From positions 1 to 12,667 of the forward strand of contig JALSJL010000374.1 of assembly GCA_026989405.1 (NCBI GenBank): a stretch of DNA of 12,667 nt, read 5' to 3'. The notes beneath the pieces are model-generated. The model was not told the DNA's origin and did not search any database. It was given only the letters and a program-made list of their open reading frames with translations. The position numbers and the translations under genes are program-made. The stretch's first letter is position 1. Every line of letters begins with the position of its first letter. This DNA comes from Marinosulfonomonas sp. (GTDB taxonomy: Bacteria; Pseudomonadota; Alphaproteobacteria; Rhodobacterales; Rhodobacteraceae). Positions 1 through 6,378 of the stretch are shown here, in pieces.

Positions 1-93
1 GAGCCGCCCGCCGACAAGCCGCACGGTTTGCGCGAGGCGACGATCCTGTCGCCCGAGGGCTACGCCTTCAGCCCGGCGGTGGCGCTGAAATGA
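1..93 (+). CDS. C-terminal end of a probable VOC/glyoxalase-type protein (partial)
   Basis: Frame 1 is open from the window edge to the TGA at 91-93 and encodes the last 30 residues of a protein whose start lies outside the window. The tail contains 'HGLREATILSPEGY', which resembles the last beta strand of vicinal-oxygen-chelate (glyoxalase/bleomycin-resistance) domains, where a 'G-R-E-x-x-x-x-D-P-x-G-Y' pattern is common. That assignment is an inference from a short fragment. The stop overlaps the ATG of the next gene (ATGA at 90-93), so the two are probably cotranscribed and translationally coupled. Confidence 0.55.
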   Translation, partial: EPPADKPHGLREATILSPEGYAFSPAVALK

Positions 94-617
94 AACGGGT
101 GCTGGTGCTGGGGCAGGCCGGGGCGGGCAAGTCGCATTTCGCCGTGGCGCTGGGCGCGATCACAGGCTTGCCGGTGTTTCACATGGACAAGGTGCATTGG
201 CAGCCGGGCTGGCAGGAACGGGACAGGGCCGAAAAGAGCCGGCTGGTGCATGAGATCATGTCCGGCGACGAATGGATACTCGAAGGCGGGCTTTCGGCGA
301 CCTGTCCTGAACCGATGGCGCGAGCCGATACGGCCATATGGCTGGATTTGCCGCTGGGGGTCCGCGCCCGGCGGATCCTGGGGCGCAGGTGGCAGTATCG
401 CGGCGGCTGGACCCGCCCCGACCTGCCGGACAACTGCCCGGAAAGACTGCACCCGGCGTTCCTGCAATTTATCTGGCGCACCCGGCACAGCGCACGCGAA
501 AAGGTCGCGCAGGCGCTGGCCGATGCTCCGCATCTTGATGTGCACCACATCCTCAGCGCCAAAGGGGCGAATACGTTGCTGGACTGGATCAGAGATGACC
601 ATCAGAACAACGATTGA
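90..617 (+). CDS. P-loop NTPase, FlaR / adenylate-kinase-like
   Basis: This 175-residue cytoplasmic protein begins with a beta strand and a Walker A motif, GQAGAGKS (residues 8-15). It continues with 'HMDKVHWQPGW', the lid-like region typical of small kinase-fold proteins annotated as 'DNA topology modulation protein FlaR' or adenylate-kinase-like ATPases. An acidic 'DTAIWLDLP' strand (about residues 80-88) and an Arg-rich stretch (RARRILGRRWQYRGGWTR) fit a nucleotide-kinase lid. The true substrate of this family is not well defined, and FlaR is a historical name. The start overlaps the previous stop by 4 bases, and the 3' end overlaps the following methyltransferase by 23 bases, so it sits inside a tight operon. 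Confidence 0.8.
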   Translation: MKRVLVLGQAGAGKSHFAVALGAITGLPVFHMDKVHWQPGWQERDRAEKSRLVHEIMSGDEWILEGGLSATCPEPMARADTAIWLDLPLGVRARRILGRRWQYRGGWTRPDLPDNCPERLHPAFLQFIWRTRHSAREKVAQALADAPHLDVHHILSAKGANTLLDWIRDDHQNND

Positions 618-1812
618 ACGGCTGGGCCATCGGGGCGACGGGGTCGCGCCGGGGCCGATCTTTGTGCCGATGGCGCTGCCCGGAGAGGTTGTCGAAGGCG
701 TGCTGGATGGTGACCGGCTGACCGAGGTCAGGATCATCACCCCGTCGTCCGACCGGGTGCGCCCGCCCTGCCGGCATTTCAAGTCTTGCGGGGGCTGCGC
801 CTTGCAGCATGCCTCTGACAGCTTTCTGGGCAGGTGGAAAACCGATGTCGTTCGAACCGCCCTTTCGGCGCAGGGGTTGTCTGCACCGGTCGAAATGATC
901 GCTGTTTCCCCCCCGGCATCGCGCCGGCGCGCGACGTTTTCCGGGCGGCGCACGAAAAAAGGCGCGGTTGTCGGTTTTCATGGCCGTGCATCGGGCGCGA
1001 TCGTCGAGATACCCGATTGCAAGCTGCTCCATCCCGGCCTGATGGCCGTATTGCCCGCCCTGCACGAGATCACGCAAACAGGGGCGTCGCGAAAGGCCGA
1101 ACTGTCGTTGGCGGCAACCTGGAGCCCGGCAGGCGTTGACCTTGCGGTGGCAGGTGGCAAGGCGCTTGATGCCGAGCTGCGCCAGACGCTGGCCGGACTG
1201 GCCGACAAACACGGTCTGGCGCGCCTGACCTGGGAGGGTGAGACAGTTTCCTGTGTCCACCCGCCGGTGCAGGCCATGGGCCGCGCACAGGTCATTCCGC
1301 CGCCGGGGGCATTTTTGCAAGCCACGGTTGCCGGGCAAGAAGCGCTGGTTGATCAGGTTGTTCGGATGGCAGGACCTGCGCGCCGTGTCGCTGACCTTTT
1401 CGCCGGATGCGGCACTTTCGCCCTGCCGCTGGCCACATCAGCTCAAGTCGTCGCGGTCGAGGGTGACGAGGCGTTGCTTGAGGCTCTGGACATGGGCTGG
1501 CGGCATGCAACCGGTCTCAAGACGGTCACAACCCAGGCACGCGACCTGTTTCGCAGACCGTTGCTACCGGACGAGCTGGCGGGCTTTGATGCAGTCGTGA
1601 TCGATCCGCCTCGGGCCGGCGCCGAGGCCCAGATCGAAGAAATTGCGATATCGCAGGTCAACCGTGTTGTTCATGTCTCTTGCAACCCGGTGACGTTTGC
1701 ACGGGATGCGCGCCGCCTGGTTGATGCAGGGTTCGGCCTGGAGGTCGTGAACGTGGTCGACCAGTTCCGCTGGTCAGCCCATGTCGAACTGGTTGCCAGG
1801 TTTCTGCGATGA
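595..1812 (+). CDS. 23S rRNA/tRNA (uracil-5-)-methyltransferase, TrmA/RlmD family, [4Fe-4S]
   Basis: This 405-residue enzyme transfers a methyl group from SAM to C5 of a uridine in RNA; in this family RlmC/RlmD modify 23S rRNA and TrmA modifies tRNA. The N-terminus (residues 5-45) looks like a shortened TRAM-type RNA-binding segment. Cysteines 59, 65, 68 (CRHFKSCGGC) and 142 match the four ligands of the RlmD-type [4Fe-4S] cluster. The SAM motif is DLFAGCGTFA (267-276), DPPRAG is at 337-342, the catalytic nucleophile is Cys363 in SCNP, and the likely base is Glu398 in 'HVELV'. The frame is open upstream to 250, but the start at 595 gives the normal family N-terminus, and the upstream extension only shadows the P-loop gene. 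The uridine target cannot be told from sequence. RlmD-like is most likely because of the cluster. Confidence 0.92.
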   Translation: MTIRTTIERLGHRGDGVAPGPIFVPMALPGEVVEGVLDGDRLTEVRIITPSSDRVRPPCRHFKSCGGCALQHASDSFLGRWKTDVVRTALSAQGLSAPVEMIAVSPPASRRRATFSGRRTKKGAVVGFHGRASGAIVEIPDCKLLHPGLMAVLPALHEITQTGASRKAELSLAATWSPAGVDLAVAGGKALDAELRQTLAGLADKHGLARLTWEGETVSCVHPPVQAMGRAQVIPPPGAFLQATVAGQEALVDQVVRMAGPARRVADLFAGCGTFALPLATSAQVVAVEGDEALLEALDMGWRHATGLKTVTTQARDLFRRPLLPDELAGFDAVVIDPPRAGAEAQIEEIAISQVNRVVHVSCNPVTFARDARRLVDAGFGLEVVNVVDQFRWSAHVELVARFLR

Positions 1813-1881
1813 ACCACCGGGTCACGATGCATCTTTTCGTTTCGCGGCGCTGACCGTAGAATGGCCGGAAAACGGGTAAAC

Positions 1882-2376
1882 ATGGTGAAGAGACGAGCAG
1901 TATTGGCAGGTGCCGGGGCGGTCGCCCTGGTCGGATGTGCGCCCAGGTTCCGTCGTTACGACGGCCCTGAGGTAACGCGCATCGTGGTGCAGAAATCGGC
2001 CCGTCGGTTGCACCTGTTGCACAATGAAACGGTGTTGAAAACCTATGCGGTCGATCTTGGGTTCGAGCCGCGTGGCGACAAGGTGTTTGAAGGCGACGGG
2101 CGCACGCCGGAAGGAAGCTATTTCATCGATCGCAGGAACCCGGAAAGCGAATATTATCTGTCGATCGGCATTTCATACCCCAACAAGCAGGATATCGCCG
2201 AGGCACAAGCGATCGGGAAAGAACCGGGGGGCGACATTTTCATCCACGGTGCCAGCGGCCGGGCCGGGCCGCGCGGCACCGATTGGACCTATGGCTGCAT
2301 CGCCGTGACCAACAGGGAAATTTCAGAAATCTATTCGATGGTGCGCGACGGCACGCAAATAGACATCCACCCGTAG
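1882..2376 (+). CDS. L,D-transpeptidase-fold (YkuD) lipoprotein, YafK-like
   Basis: This is a periplasmic, probably lipid-anchored 164-residue protein. From the ATG at 1882 it starts with a short Lys/Arg region, a hydrophobic stretch and a lipobox LVGC with the lipidated Cys at residue 19. An in-frame ATG at 1861 would add seven residues; I prefer 1882 because it gives a standard signal. The YkuD domain follows, with catalytic His122 ('FIHGAS') and Cys139 ('TYGCIAVTN'), 17 positions apart as in the family. The 'GCIAVTN' ending lacks the Arg of typical 'SHGCIR' enzymes and resembles the YafK (DpaA/LdtF) branch, where peptidoglycan-lipoprotein cleavage has been described. Hydrolase rather than crosslinking activity is therefore possible (inference). 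It converges with the CAP-domain gene, with only 5 bases between the stops. Confidence 0.88.
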   Translation: MVKRRAVLAGAGAVALVGCAPRFRRYDGPEVTRIVVQKSARRLHLLHNETVLKTYAVDLGFEPRGDKVFEGDGRTPEGSYFIDRRNPESEYYLSIGISYPNKQDIAEAQAIGKEPGGDIFIHGASGRAGPRGTDWTYGCIAVTNREISEIYSMVRDGTQIDIHP

Positions 2377-2381
2377 GGAAT

Positions 2382-2921
2382 TCAGGTGCCGGTCACCAGC
2401 GTCCACCAGATCTTTCCGTTCGGCTCCTGAAACCATGCAAACCCGAGGCGCCGTGCGTTCGGGTCAAGAATGATTGCCCGTGTGTCCGGCTGCTCCATCC
2501 ATGCGGCGAGCGTCTGAAGCTCGGTTTCATAGGACTCGGAAATATTTTCGCCCAGCACTTCGCCAGTATAGCCCACGCGGCGTGCCCGATCGATTGGCGA
2601 TGATCCGTCAGAGCCGAAATGCCATGGCCGGTTCTGGATCGACATGTCGCGCGAATGCGTGGCGGCGGCCGCATTCAATGCCGGATCAAGCGTGACCGGC
2701 GCAAGCCCGGAGGCCTGGCGCAACGCATTGATCGAGTCCAGCACCCGAAACGGGATCTTGGCAGATTCACCTGACGTGATGCGATAAACTTTCGGAAGCG
2801 GCTTGCCGTCCGGGCCGATTGTTGTCGTTGGTGTCGAGCATGCTGTCAGCGTGAGCAGTCCGGCAAGCAATATGAAAAATACACGAAACATGTGACACCA
2901 TGGTTTGTTTGACTTCGACAT
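2382..2921 (-). CDS. CAP (SCP/PR1-like) domain lipoprotein
   Basis: This 179-residue exported protein has a hydrophobic signal (residues 11-27) and the lipobox LTAC with Cys28. A second start at 2891 (residue 11, 'MFRVFF') would give a more compact lipoprotein signal, and neither start has a strong Shine-Dalgarno. The rest is a small CAP domain: 'ATHSRDM' with His89, 'WHFGSDG' with His101, 'GENIS' with Glu125, then 'AAWMEQP' and a final 'IWWTLVTG' strand. His89, Glu125 and His101 match the conserved CAP cavity residues. Bacterial CAP proteins are extracytoplasmic and mostly of unknown biochemical role; lipid or cell-wall binding is often proposed. It lies between two L,D-transpeptidase genes and is divergent from the second one, suggesting an envelope role. 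Confidence 0.88.
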   Translation of the reverse strand: MSKSNKPWCHMFRVFFILLAGLLTLTACSTPTTTIGPDGKPLPKVYRITSGESAKIPFRVLDSINALRQASGLAPVTLDPALNAAAATHSRDMSIQNRPWHFGSDGSSPIDRARRVGYTGEVLGENISESYETELQTLAAWMEQPDTRAIILDPNARRLGFAWFQEPNGKIWWTLVTGT

Positions 2922-2991
2922 TCCCTAGCGGTTTGAGCAGGAAGGTTCAAATGCAACAGTTCGTGACTACATGGAAAACCGGCGGGTTGAA

Positions 2992-3006
2992 TTGCGGCTG
3001 CCGCAA
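2992..3006. promoter_or_regulatory. 7-bp perfect inverted repeat, possible operator
   Basis: TTGCGGC and GCCGCAA are separated by a single T in the 126-base gap between the divergent CAP lipoprotein and L,D-transpeptidase genes. A TTGAAT at 2987-2992 could be a -35 hexamer overlapping it, though no good -10 lies at the right distance. A tight palindrome in a divergent intergenic region is the usual form of a repressor or activator site, but no matching regulator is identified here. Confidence 0.3.
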
Positions 3007-3047
3007 ATAAGCAATAGAAGTGAGCAGGATCGTGACGGAGAAAAATC

Positions 3048-3626
3048 ATGACTGACAGTGGTCTGAACCGCAGGAAATTTCTGGTAGCTGCGGCTGCCAG
3101 CGGGTTTGCAGCGCCGGCGCTCGGCCAAACGGCTGGGCTTGAGGCCCGGGCTTCCAGTCTTGCCCGGCGCAACATCTCGAGCTTTCGCATTTTGCAGTGG
3201 CGGCCCTATTTTGCCAATCTGCGAAATGGCGCCATTCTCGTCGATACCACGTCGCGGGCACTGCACTACTGGTCGGAGGACGAATCGGTTTACAAACTCT
3301 ACCCGACCAGCGTGCCATTGAGCGAAGACCTGACCCGGCGCGGCAGGACCAAGGTTGTTCGAAAGGTCGAGGGGCCGTCCTGGCGCCCGACACCGGCCAT
3401 GAAGCGGCGAAACCCGGAATGGCCGGACTATGTGCCGCCGGGGCCGGACAACCCATTGGGCACGCATGCGCTGTATCTTTCCTGGAAATACTATCGAATT
3501 CATGGCACCCACGACACGCGCAAGATTGGCCGGAGATCATCCAATGGTTGTATCGGGCTGTTCAACGAGCATATCGCCGATCTGTTCTCAATGGCCAAAG
3601 TGGGAACGCAAGTGTTGCTAATTTGA
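3048..3626 (+). CDS. Tat-exported L,D-transpeptidase (YkuD family)
   Basis: This 192-residue periplasmic enzyme is predicted to remodel peptidoglycan through 3-3 crosslinks. The N-terminus carries a twin-arginine motif, N-R-R-K-F-L-V (Arg8-Arg9), followed by an Ala-rich hydrophobic region and a likely cleavage after PALG (about residue 26). The YkuD domain begins near residue 61 ('GAILVDTTSRALHYW') and holds catalytic His152 ('IHGTHD') and Cys168 ('SSNGCIGLFN'). The usual 'GTHALYLSWKYYRIHG' strand precedes the histidine. A GGAG Shine-Dalgarno lies 7 bases before the ATG. The residue after GCI is Gly rather than the common Arg, which appears usual for this alphaproteobacterial group (from memory). 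It is distinct in sequence from the lipoprotein YkuD gene upstream. Confidence 0.92.
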   Translation: MTDSGLNRRKFLVAAAASGFAAPALGQTAGLEARASSLARRNISSFRILQWRPYFANLRNGAILVDTTSRALHYWSEDESVYKLYPTSVPLSEDLTRRGRTKVVRKVEGPSWRPTPAMKRRNPEWPDYVPPGPDNPLGTHALYLSWKYYRIHGTHDTRKIGRRSSNGCIGLFNEHIADLFSMAKVGTQVLLI

Positions 3627-3752
3627 CCACAACAGGCGCGAAGTCTTGCCGATGCGGAAAGTTTTGTCTGGATTCCGGCGGGTTTAGCTGCATATAGGGC
3701 TTTACACGCACCCTTATTGGCCGATGCAGTGTGTTTATTGTATTCGGCGTAC

Positions 3753-3965
3753 CTGGAGGACAATATGAAGAAAATCGCAATCGCTGCCGCTATCGTCGCA
3801 GTTGCCGCAACCGCCGCATTTGCTGGCGGCATGGAAGCTCCGATCATGGAAGCTCCGGTCATCGTGGAAGAAACCTCTTCCTCTTCGGCAGGCGGCTTTG
3901 TCGTTCCGCTGATCCTGCTTCTGCTGGTTGCAGCTGCAGTCGCTTCGGCCTGATCGACGCACTCG
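3753..3965 (+). repeat. Tandem duplicated block, copy 1
   Basis: The block from the Shine-Dalgarno through 12 bases past the stop of the small exported gene is repeated 364 bases downstream (4117-4329). By hand alignment 208 of 213 positions match: one difference lies in the 5' untranslated spacer and four in the coding part. The sequence before and after the block is unrelated between the copies, apart from both being followed by a terminator with a GGCGGCA / TGCCGCC core. Confidence 0.9.
3765..3953 (+). CDS. Small exported protein with C-terminal membrane segment, copy 1
   Basis: The gene encodes 62 residues. A signal peptide (MKKIAIAAAIVAVAATAAFA) is probably cleaved after Ala20. A short acidic middle follows with a doubled MEAP (residues 23-26 and 28-31) and an 'EETSSSS' linker, then a hydrophobic C-terminus (about 45-62) able to span or enter the inner membrane. 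The mature product would be about 42 residues. A strong GGAGG sits 5 bases before the ATG, and a rho-independent terminator follows closely, so it is a complete single-gene transcription unit, probably well expressed. I know no function. Similar small proteins near hemH in roseobacters are my recollection and not verified. The ATG at 3717 would extend the frame without an SD and breaks the signal, so it was not used. Confidence 0.88.
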   Translation: MKKIAIAAAIVAVAATAAFAGGMEAPIMEAPVIVEETSSSSAGGFVVPLILLLLVAAAVASA

Positions 3966-3977
3966 GAATTTTGGAAG

Positions 3978-4003
3978 GGGCGGCAATTTATTGCCGCCCT
4001 TTT
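3978..4003 (+). terminator. Rho-independent terminator after small gene copy 1
   Basis: A perfect 9-bp stem GGGCGGCAA / TTGCCGCCC with a TTTA loop is followed by TTTT. It begins 25 bases after the stop of the first small gene and should separate it from the second copy. Confidence 0.92.
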
Positions 4004-4024
4004 CATATTCCGGCCTCGTTTTCC

Positions 4025-4046
4025 GATGTCCCGGATACGGAACATC
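4025..4046. repeat. Imperfect hairpin between the two small genes
   Basis: GATGT and ACATC pair around CCG-GATA-CGG with one C/A mismatch, giving 8 paired positions and a 4-base loop. There is no T-tract, so it is unlikely to be a terminator. It lies about 80 bases upstream of the second copy's start, in the non-conserved spacer, and could be an operator for that copy or chance. Confidence 0.35.
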
Positions 4047-4116
4047 TGGACGGCGCCGATCAAGGGCCTTAGACTGCAGGCATAATTGTTTTTCGCTCTG
4101 AGGCGGGAACAACACT

Positions 4117-4329
4117 CTGGAGGATAATATGAAGAAAATTGCAATCGCCGCCGCTATCGTCGCAGTTGCCGCAACCGCCGCATTTGCTGGCGGCATGGAA
4201 GCTCCGATCATGGAAGCTCCGGTCATCGTGGAAGAAACCTCTTCCTCTTCGGCAGGCGGTTTTGTCGTTCCGCTGATCCTGCTGCTGCTGGTTGCAGCTG
4301 CAGTCGCTTCGGCCTGATCGACGCACTCG
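4117..4329 (+). repeat. Tandem duplicated block, copy 2
   Basis: This is the second copy of the 213-base block at 3753-3965, with the same Shine-Dalgarno (CTGGAGGA), the same stop context and the same 12 bases after the stop (TCGACGCACTCG). Flanking sequence is unrelated, which limits the duplicated or converted unit to the gene itself. Confidence 0.9.
4129..4317 (+). CDS. Small exported protein with C-terminal membrane segment, copy 2
   Basis: The 62-residue product is identical to that of the gene at 3765-3953. The four coding differences are all third-position and silent: codon 4 (ATC/ATT), codon 7 (GCT/GCC), codon 44 (GGC/GGT) and codon 52 (CTT/CTG). It has its own GGAGG 5 bases before the ATG and its own terminator at 4340-4365. 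The predicted topology is a cleaved signal peptide, a short periplasmic linker and a hydrophobic C-terminal helix. The upstream 100 bases differ from copy 1, so the two may be expressed under different conditions. The gene converges with ferrochelatase. Its role is unknown. Confidence 0.88.
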   Translation: MKKIAIAAAIVAVAATAAFAGGMEAPIMEAPVIVEETSSSSAGGFVVPLILLLLVAAAVASA

Positions 4330-4339
4330 AAAAATCAAG

Positions 4340-4365
4340 AAGGCGGCATTCTCTGCCGCCTTTTT
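4340..4365 (+). terminator. Rho-independent terminator after small gene copy 2
   Basis: AAGGCGGCA and TGCCGCCTT pair (9 bp) around the loop TTCTC, and the run of T continues to 4365. It lies between the second small gene and the convergent hemH stop. The opposite strand has a T-tract only after a few bases, so it may stop hemH transcripts weakly as well. Confidence 0.9.
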
Positions 4366-4381
4366 CATTTCGTCGGCACAG

Positions 4382-5425
4382 TCAGACCCAACCCGCCAGG
4401 TTGTCGCGCACGATGTCCGACAGCGCCCTGATATGGGCTGGTTCGTCGTTCAGACACGGCACATAGGTGAAGTGTTCGCCACCCGCAGACATGAAGCTGT
4501 CACGAATCTCTTCATTGATCTCTTCAAGTGTTTCGATGCAGTCGGCAGAAAAGGCCGGGGCAACGACCGCGATGTTGCGCGTGCCGTTTCCGGCCAGACG
4601 CGCGACTTCGTCCACGGTTGCCGGCGATAGCCACTTTTCGGGCCCGAACCTGGACTGAAAACTGGTGATGATCTGCGCCCGGTCCCACCCCAGTTTTTCG
4701 CGCAGCAAATGTGTCGTCCGGAGGCACTGATCGTAGTAGGGGTCGCCTTGTTCGCGATATCTTTCGGGCATGCCATGGTAGGAAACCACCAGCGTCTCGG
4801 GGCGGGGGTCGGCGTTTTCGTAGGCCCGCTCAATTGAAGCTGCCAGGGCCGCGATATAACCTTCGTTGTCATAATAGGCAGGAACTGTGCGAACAGCCGG
4901 TTGCCAGACCTGCTGCATGAGCGCCCGAAAGAAGTGATCATTTGCCGTGGCGGTCGTGGCTCCGGCATATTGCGGATACAGCGGGAAAAACACGATGCGC
5001 CTGCAGCCCTGCCCAATCAGCCCGGCCACGGCCGAGCTGACCGAGGGGTTTCCGTAACGCATACAGAAATCCACGACCACCTTGTCGCCGTATGAAGACG
5101 AAATGTCCTCTGCCAGTTTTTCGGTTTGCGCCCGTGTGATCGTGAGCAACGGGCTTTCATTCTTTTCGGTGTTCCAGATTGAGCGGTAGGCCTTGCCCGA
5201 CGTGAATGGACGCCTTGACAGGATGATCAGCTGCAAGATCGGTTGCCACCGCCAGGCCGGATGGTCGACCACCCGCTTGTCGGAAAGAAACTCGTTCAGA
5301 TACCGGCGCATCGACCAGTAGTCAGTTGCGTCCGGCGTGCCGAGGTTGGCAAGCAGCACACCGACTTTCATTTCATTCTCGGCAGTTGTCTCTTGGTCTT
5401 GTTTCGGCGCGGGGGCATCAGCCAT
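4382..5425 (-). CDS. hemH: Ferrochelatase
   Basis: Ferrochelatase inserts Fe2+ into protoporphyrin IX, the last step of protoheme synthesis. From the start at 5425 it has 347 residues. The conserved N-terminal motif VGVLLANLGTPD lies at 21-32, 'CMRYGNPS' at 121-128, 'FPLYPQY' at 147-153, catalytic His217 in 'SYHGMPERY', and Glu298 in 'CIETLEEI'. No C-terminal membrane extension is present. The start is uncertain. The ATG at 5425 has AAGGA with 7-base spacing. An ATG at 5446 has a closer GGAG. A TTG at 5479 would overlap the upstream stop, but all residues before about 20 are a non-conserved Ala/Gln/Glu-rich tail. The upstream gene on the same strand ends at 5476, so the two likely form an operon. 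Confidence 0.97.
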   Translation of the reverse strand: MADAPAPKQDQETTAENEMKVGVLLANLGTPDATDYWSMRRYLNEFLSDKRVVDHPAWRWQPILQLIILSRRPFTSGKAYRSIWNTEKNESPLLTITRAQTEKLAEDISSSYGDKVVVDFCMRYGNPSVSSAVAGLIGQGCRRIVFFPLYPQYAGATTATANDHFFRALMQQVWQPAVRTVPAYYDNEGYIAALAASIERAYENADPRPETLVVSYHGMPERYREQGDPYYDQCLRTTHLLREKLGWDRAQIITSFQSRFGPEKWLSPATVDEVARLAGNGTRNIAVVAPAFSADCIETLEEINEEIRDSFMSAGGEHFTYVPCLNDEPAHIRALSDIVRDNLAGWV

Positions 5426-5475
5426 TTCAGGTTCCTTGTTGTTCATGAAGCTCCATACCGGACTTGGGCGTGCCG

Positions 5476-6321
5476 TCAAATGCGGCCCGGTTTCGCAGGG
5501 TCGGGCAGGCTGTGTTCTTCGGTATTCAGGGCGTCGGCCAGTCGGGCCGCCGCCGAGCCGGGTCTGAGCGGTCTGGGTTGCTCTGCCGATGGTGCCCAGC
5601 CGGTCAGAACGATCAGCTCAAACGTGGCCGTGATGCGGTCGCCCTGGCTGAACTCTGCGCGATAGATGCGCTCGGTTTTTTCAAGCAGGGCGCGGGAAAG
5701 CGGCTTGCGCTCGCGGGTTGCCAATGCATTCCCTTCGCCCATGTTGCGCAAGTCGTTCATGAGATGCCGGACCGATGGATAGGTTGCCGAAACCCGGTGT
5801 GAGTCGGCAACAGGCAGCGCAAAACCCGCGCGCTGCAACAACGCACCAAGGTCGCGAATTTCACCCATCGGCAAGATCCGCGGCGAAAGCCCCCCGGTCA
5901 GCGCAACCTCGGCCTCGGCCAGCGATGCGCGCAATTCATGGAGTGTTTCGCCGCCCGGCAACACGCCCAGAAACAACCCCCCGGGGCGCAAAGCCAGACG
6001 GGCCTGGACAAGCTGGCCAACCGGATCGTTTGCCCAGTGAAGGGCCATGGCGTGGATGACCAGATCGTGATCGCCTTCCTTCAGGTCAAGAAGATCTGCG
6101 TCGTCCACAATACGGGCATCTGGGAATGCGGCCGCCCATTTTTTCGGGAAGGCGGCAACAATTGCCTTTGACGTAAAGGATTTGTTAATCACCAGAAGTC
6201 TTTCCTGAACATCGGCAATGGCTTCGTCGTGCAGGAACATCGCCCGATCGCCCGAAGCCGCGGCACGCGCACGCTGATGAACCAGCGCGGCGCGGTCTGT
6301 CAGGGCAGGCCCGATTGTCAT
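5476..6321 (-). CDS. NDUFAF5/BioC-like methyltransferase-fold protein with degenerate SAM motif
   Basis: This 281-residue cytoplasmic protein begins, from the ATG at 6321 with AAGGA 7 bases ahead, with 'FLHDEAIADVQERL' at 29-42, then 'HDLVIHAMALHWANDPVGQL' at 85-104, 'LRPGGLFLG' at 111-119 and 'LSPRILPMGEIRDLGALLQR' at 145-164. This pattern matches the alphaproteobacterial relatives of mitochondrial NDUFAF5, which hydroxylates an arginine of complex I subunit NDUFS7 rather than methylating. The place where motif I should be reads 'RLLVINKSFTSKAIV' and lacks any GxGxG, so classical SAM binding is doubtful. A role in complex I maturation is an inference. It is divergent from comF and upstream of hemH in an apparent operon. 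A start at 6351 would add ten residues without a better SD. Confidence 0.8.
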   Translation of the reverse strand: MTIGPALTDRAALVHQRARAAASGDRAMFLHDEAIADVQERLLVINKSFTSKAIVAAFPKKWAAAFPDARIVDDADLLDLKEGDHDLVIHAMALHWANDPVGQLVQARLALRPGGLFLGVLPGGETLHELRASLAEAEVALTGGLSPRILPMGEIRDLGALLQRAGFALPVADSHRVSATYPSVRHLMNDLRNMGEGNALATRERKPLSRALLEKTERIYRAEFSQGDRITATFELIVLTGWAPSAEQPRPLRPGSAAARLADALNTEEHSLPDPAKPGRI

Positions 6322-6378
6322 GGTGTGTTCCTTGGCAAGGGTGGTCAGCAAAGACAGGCTTAATCAACGCAGGTGTGA

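Noticed and set aside
250..594. N-terminal extension of the RNA methyltransferase frame
   Set aside because: The sequence is a frame-shifted reading of the P-loop gene and the enzyme family begins at the 595 start.
60..953. A long minus-strand open frame of 297 codons
   Set aside because: It lies opposite the P-loop and RNA methyltransferase genes, shows Arg/Pro-rich composition with no domain, and is the antisense shadow expected in GC-rich DNA.
3753..4330. A type I toxin-antitoxin pair or a transposon-borne repeat
   Set aside because: The small proteins have a clear cleavable signal peptide, no antisense promoter was recognised, and there are no terminal inverted repeats or transposase.
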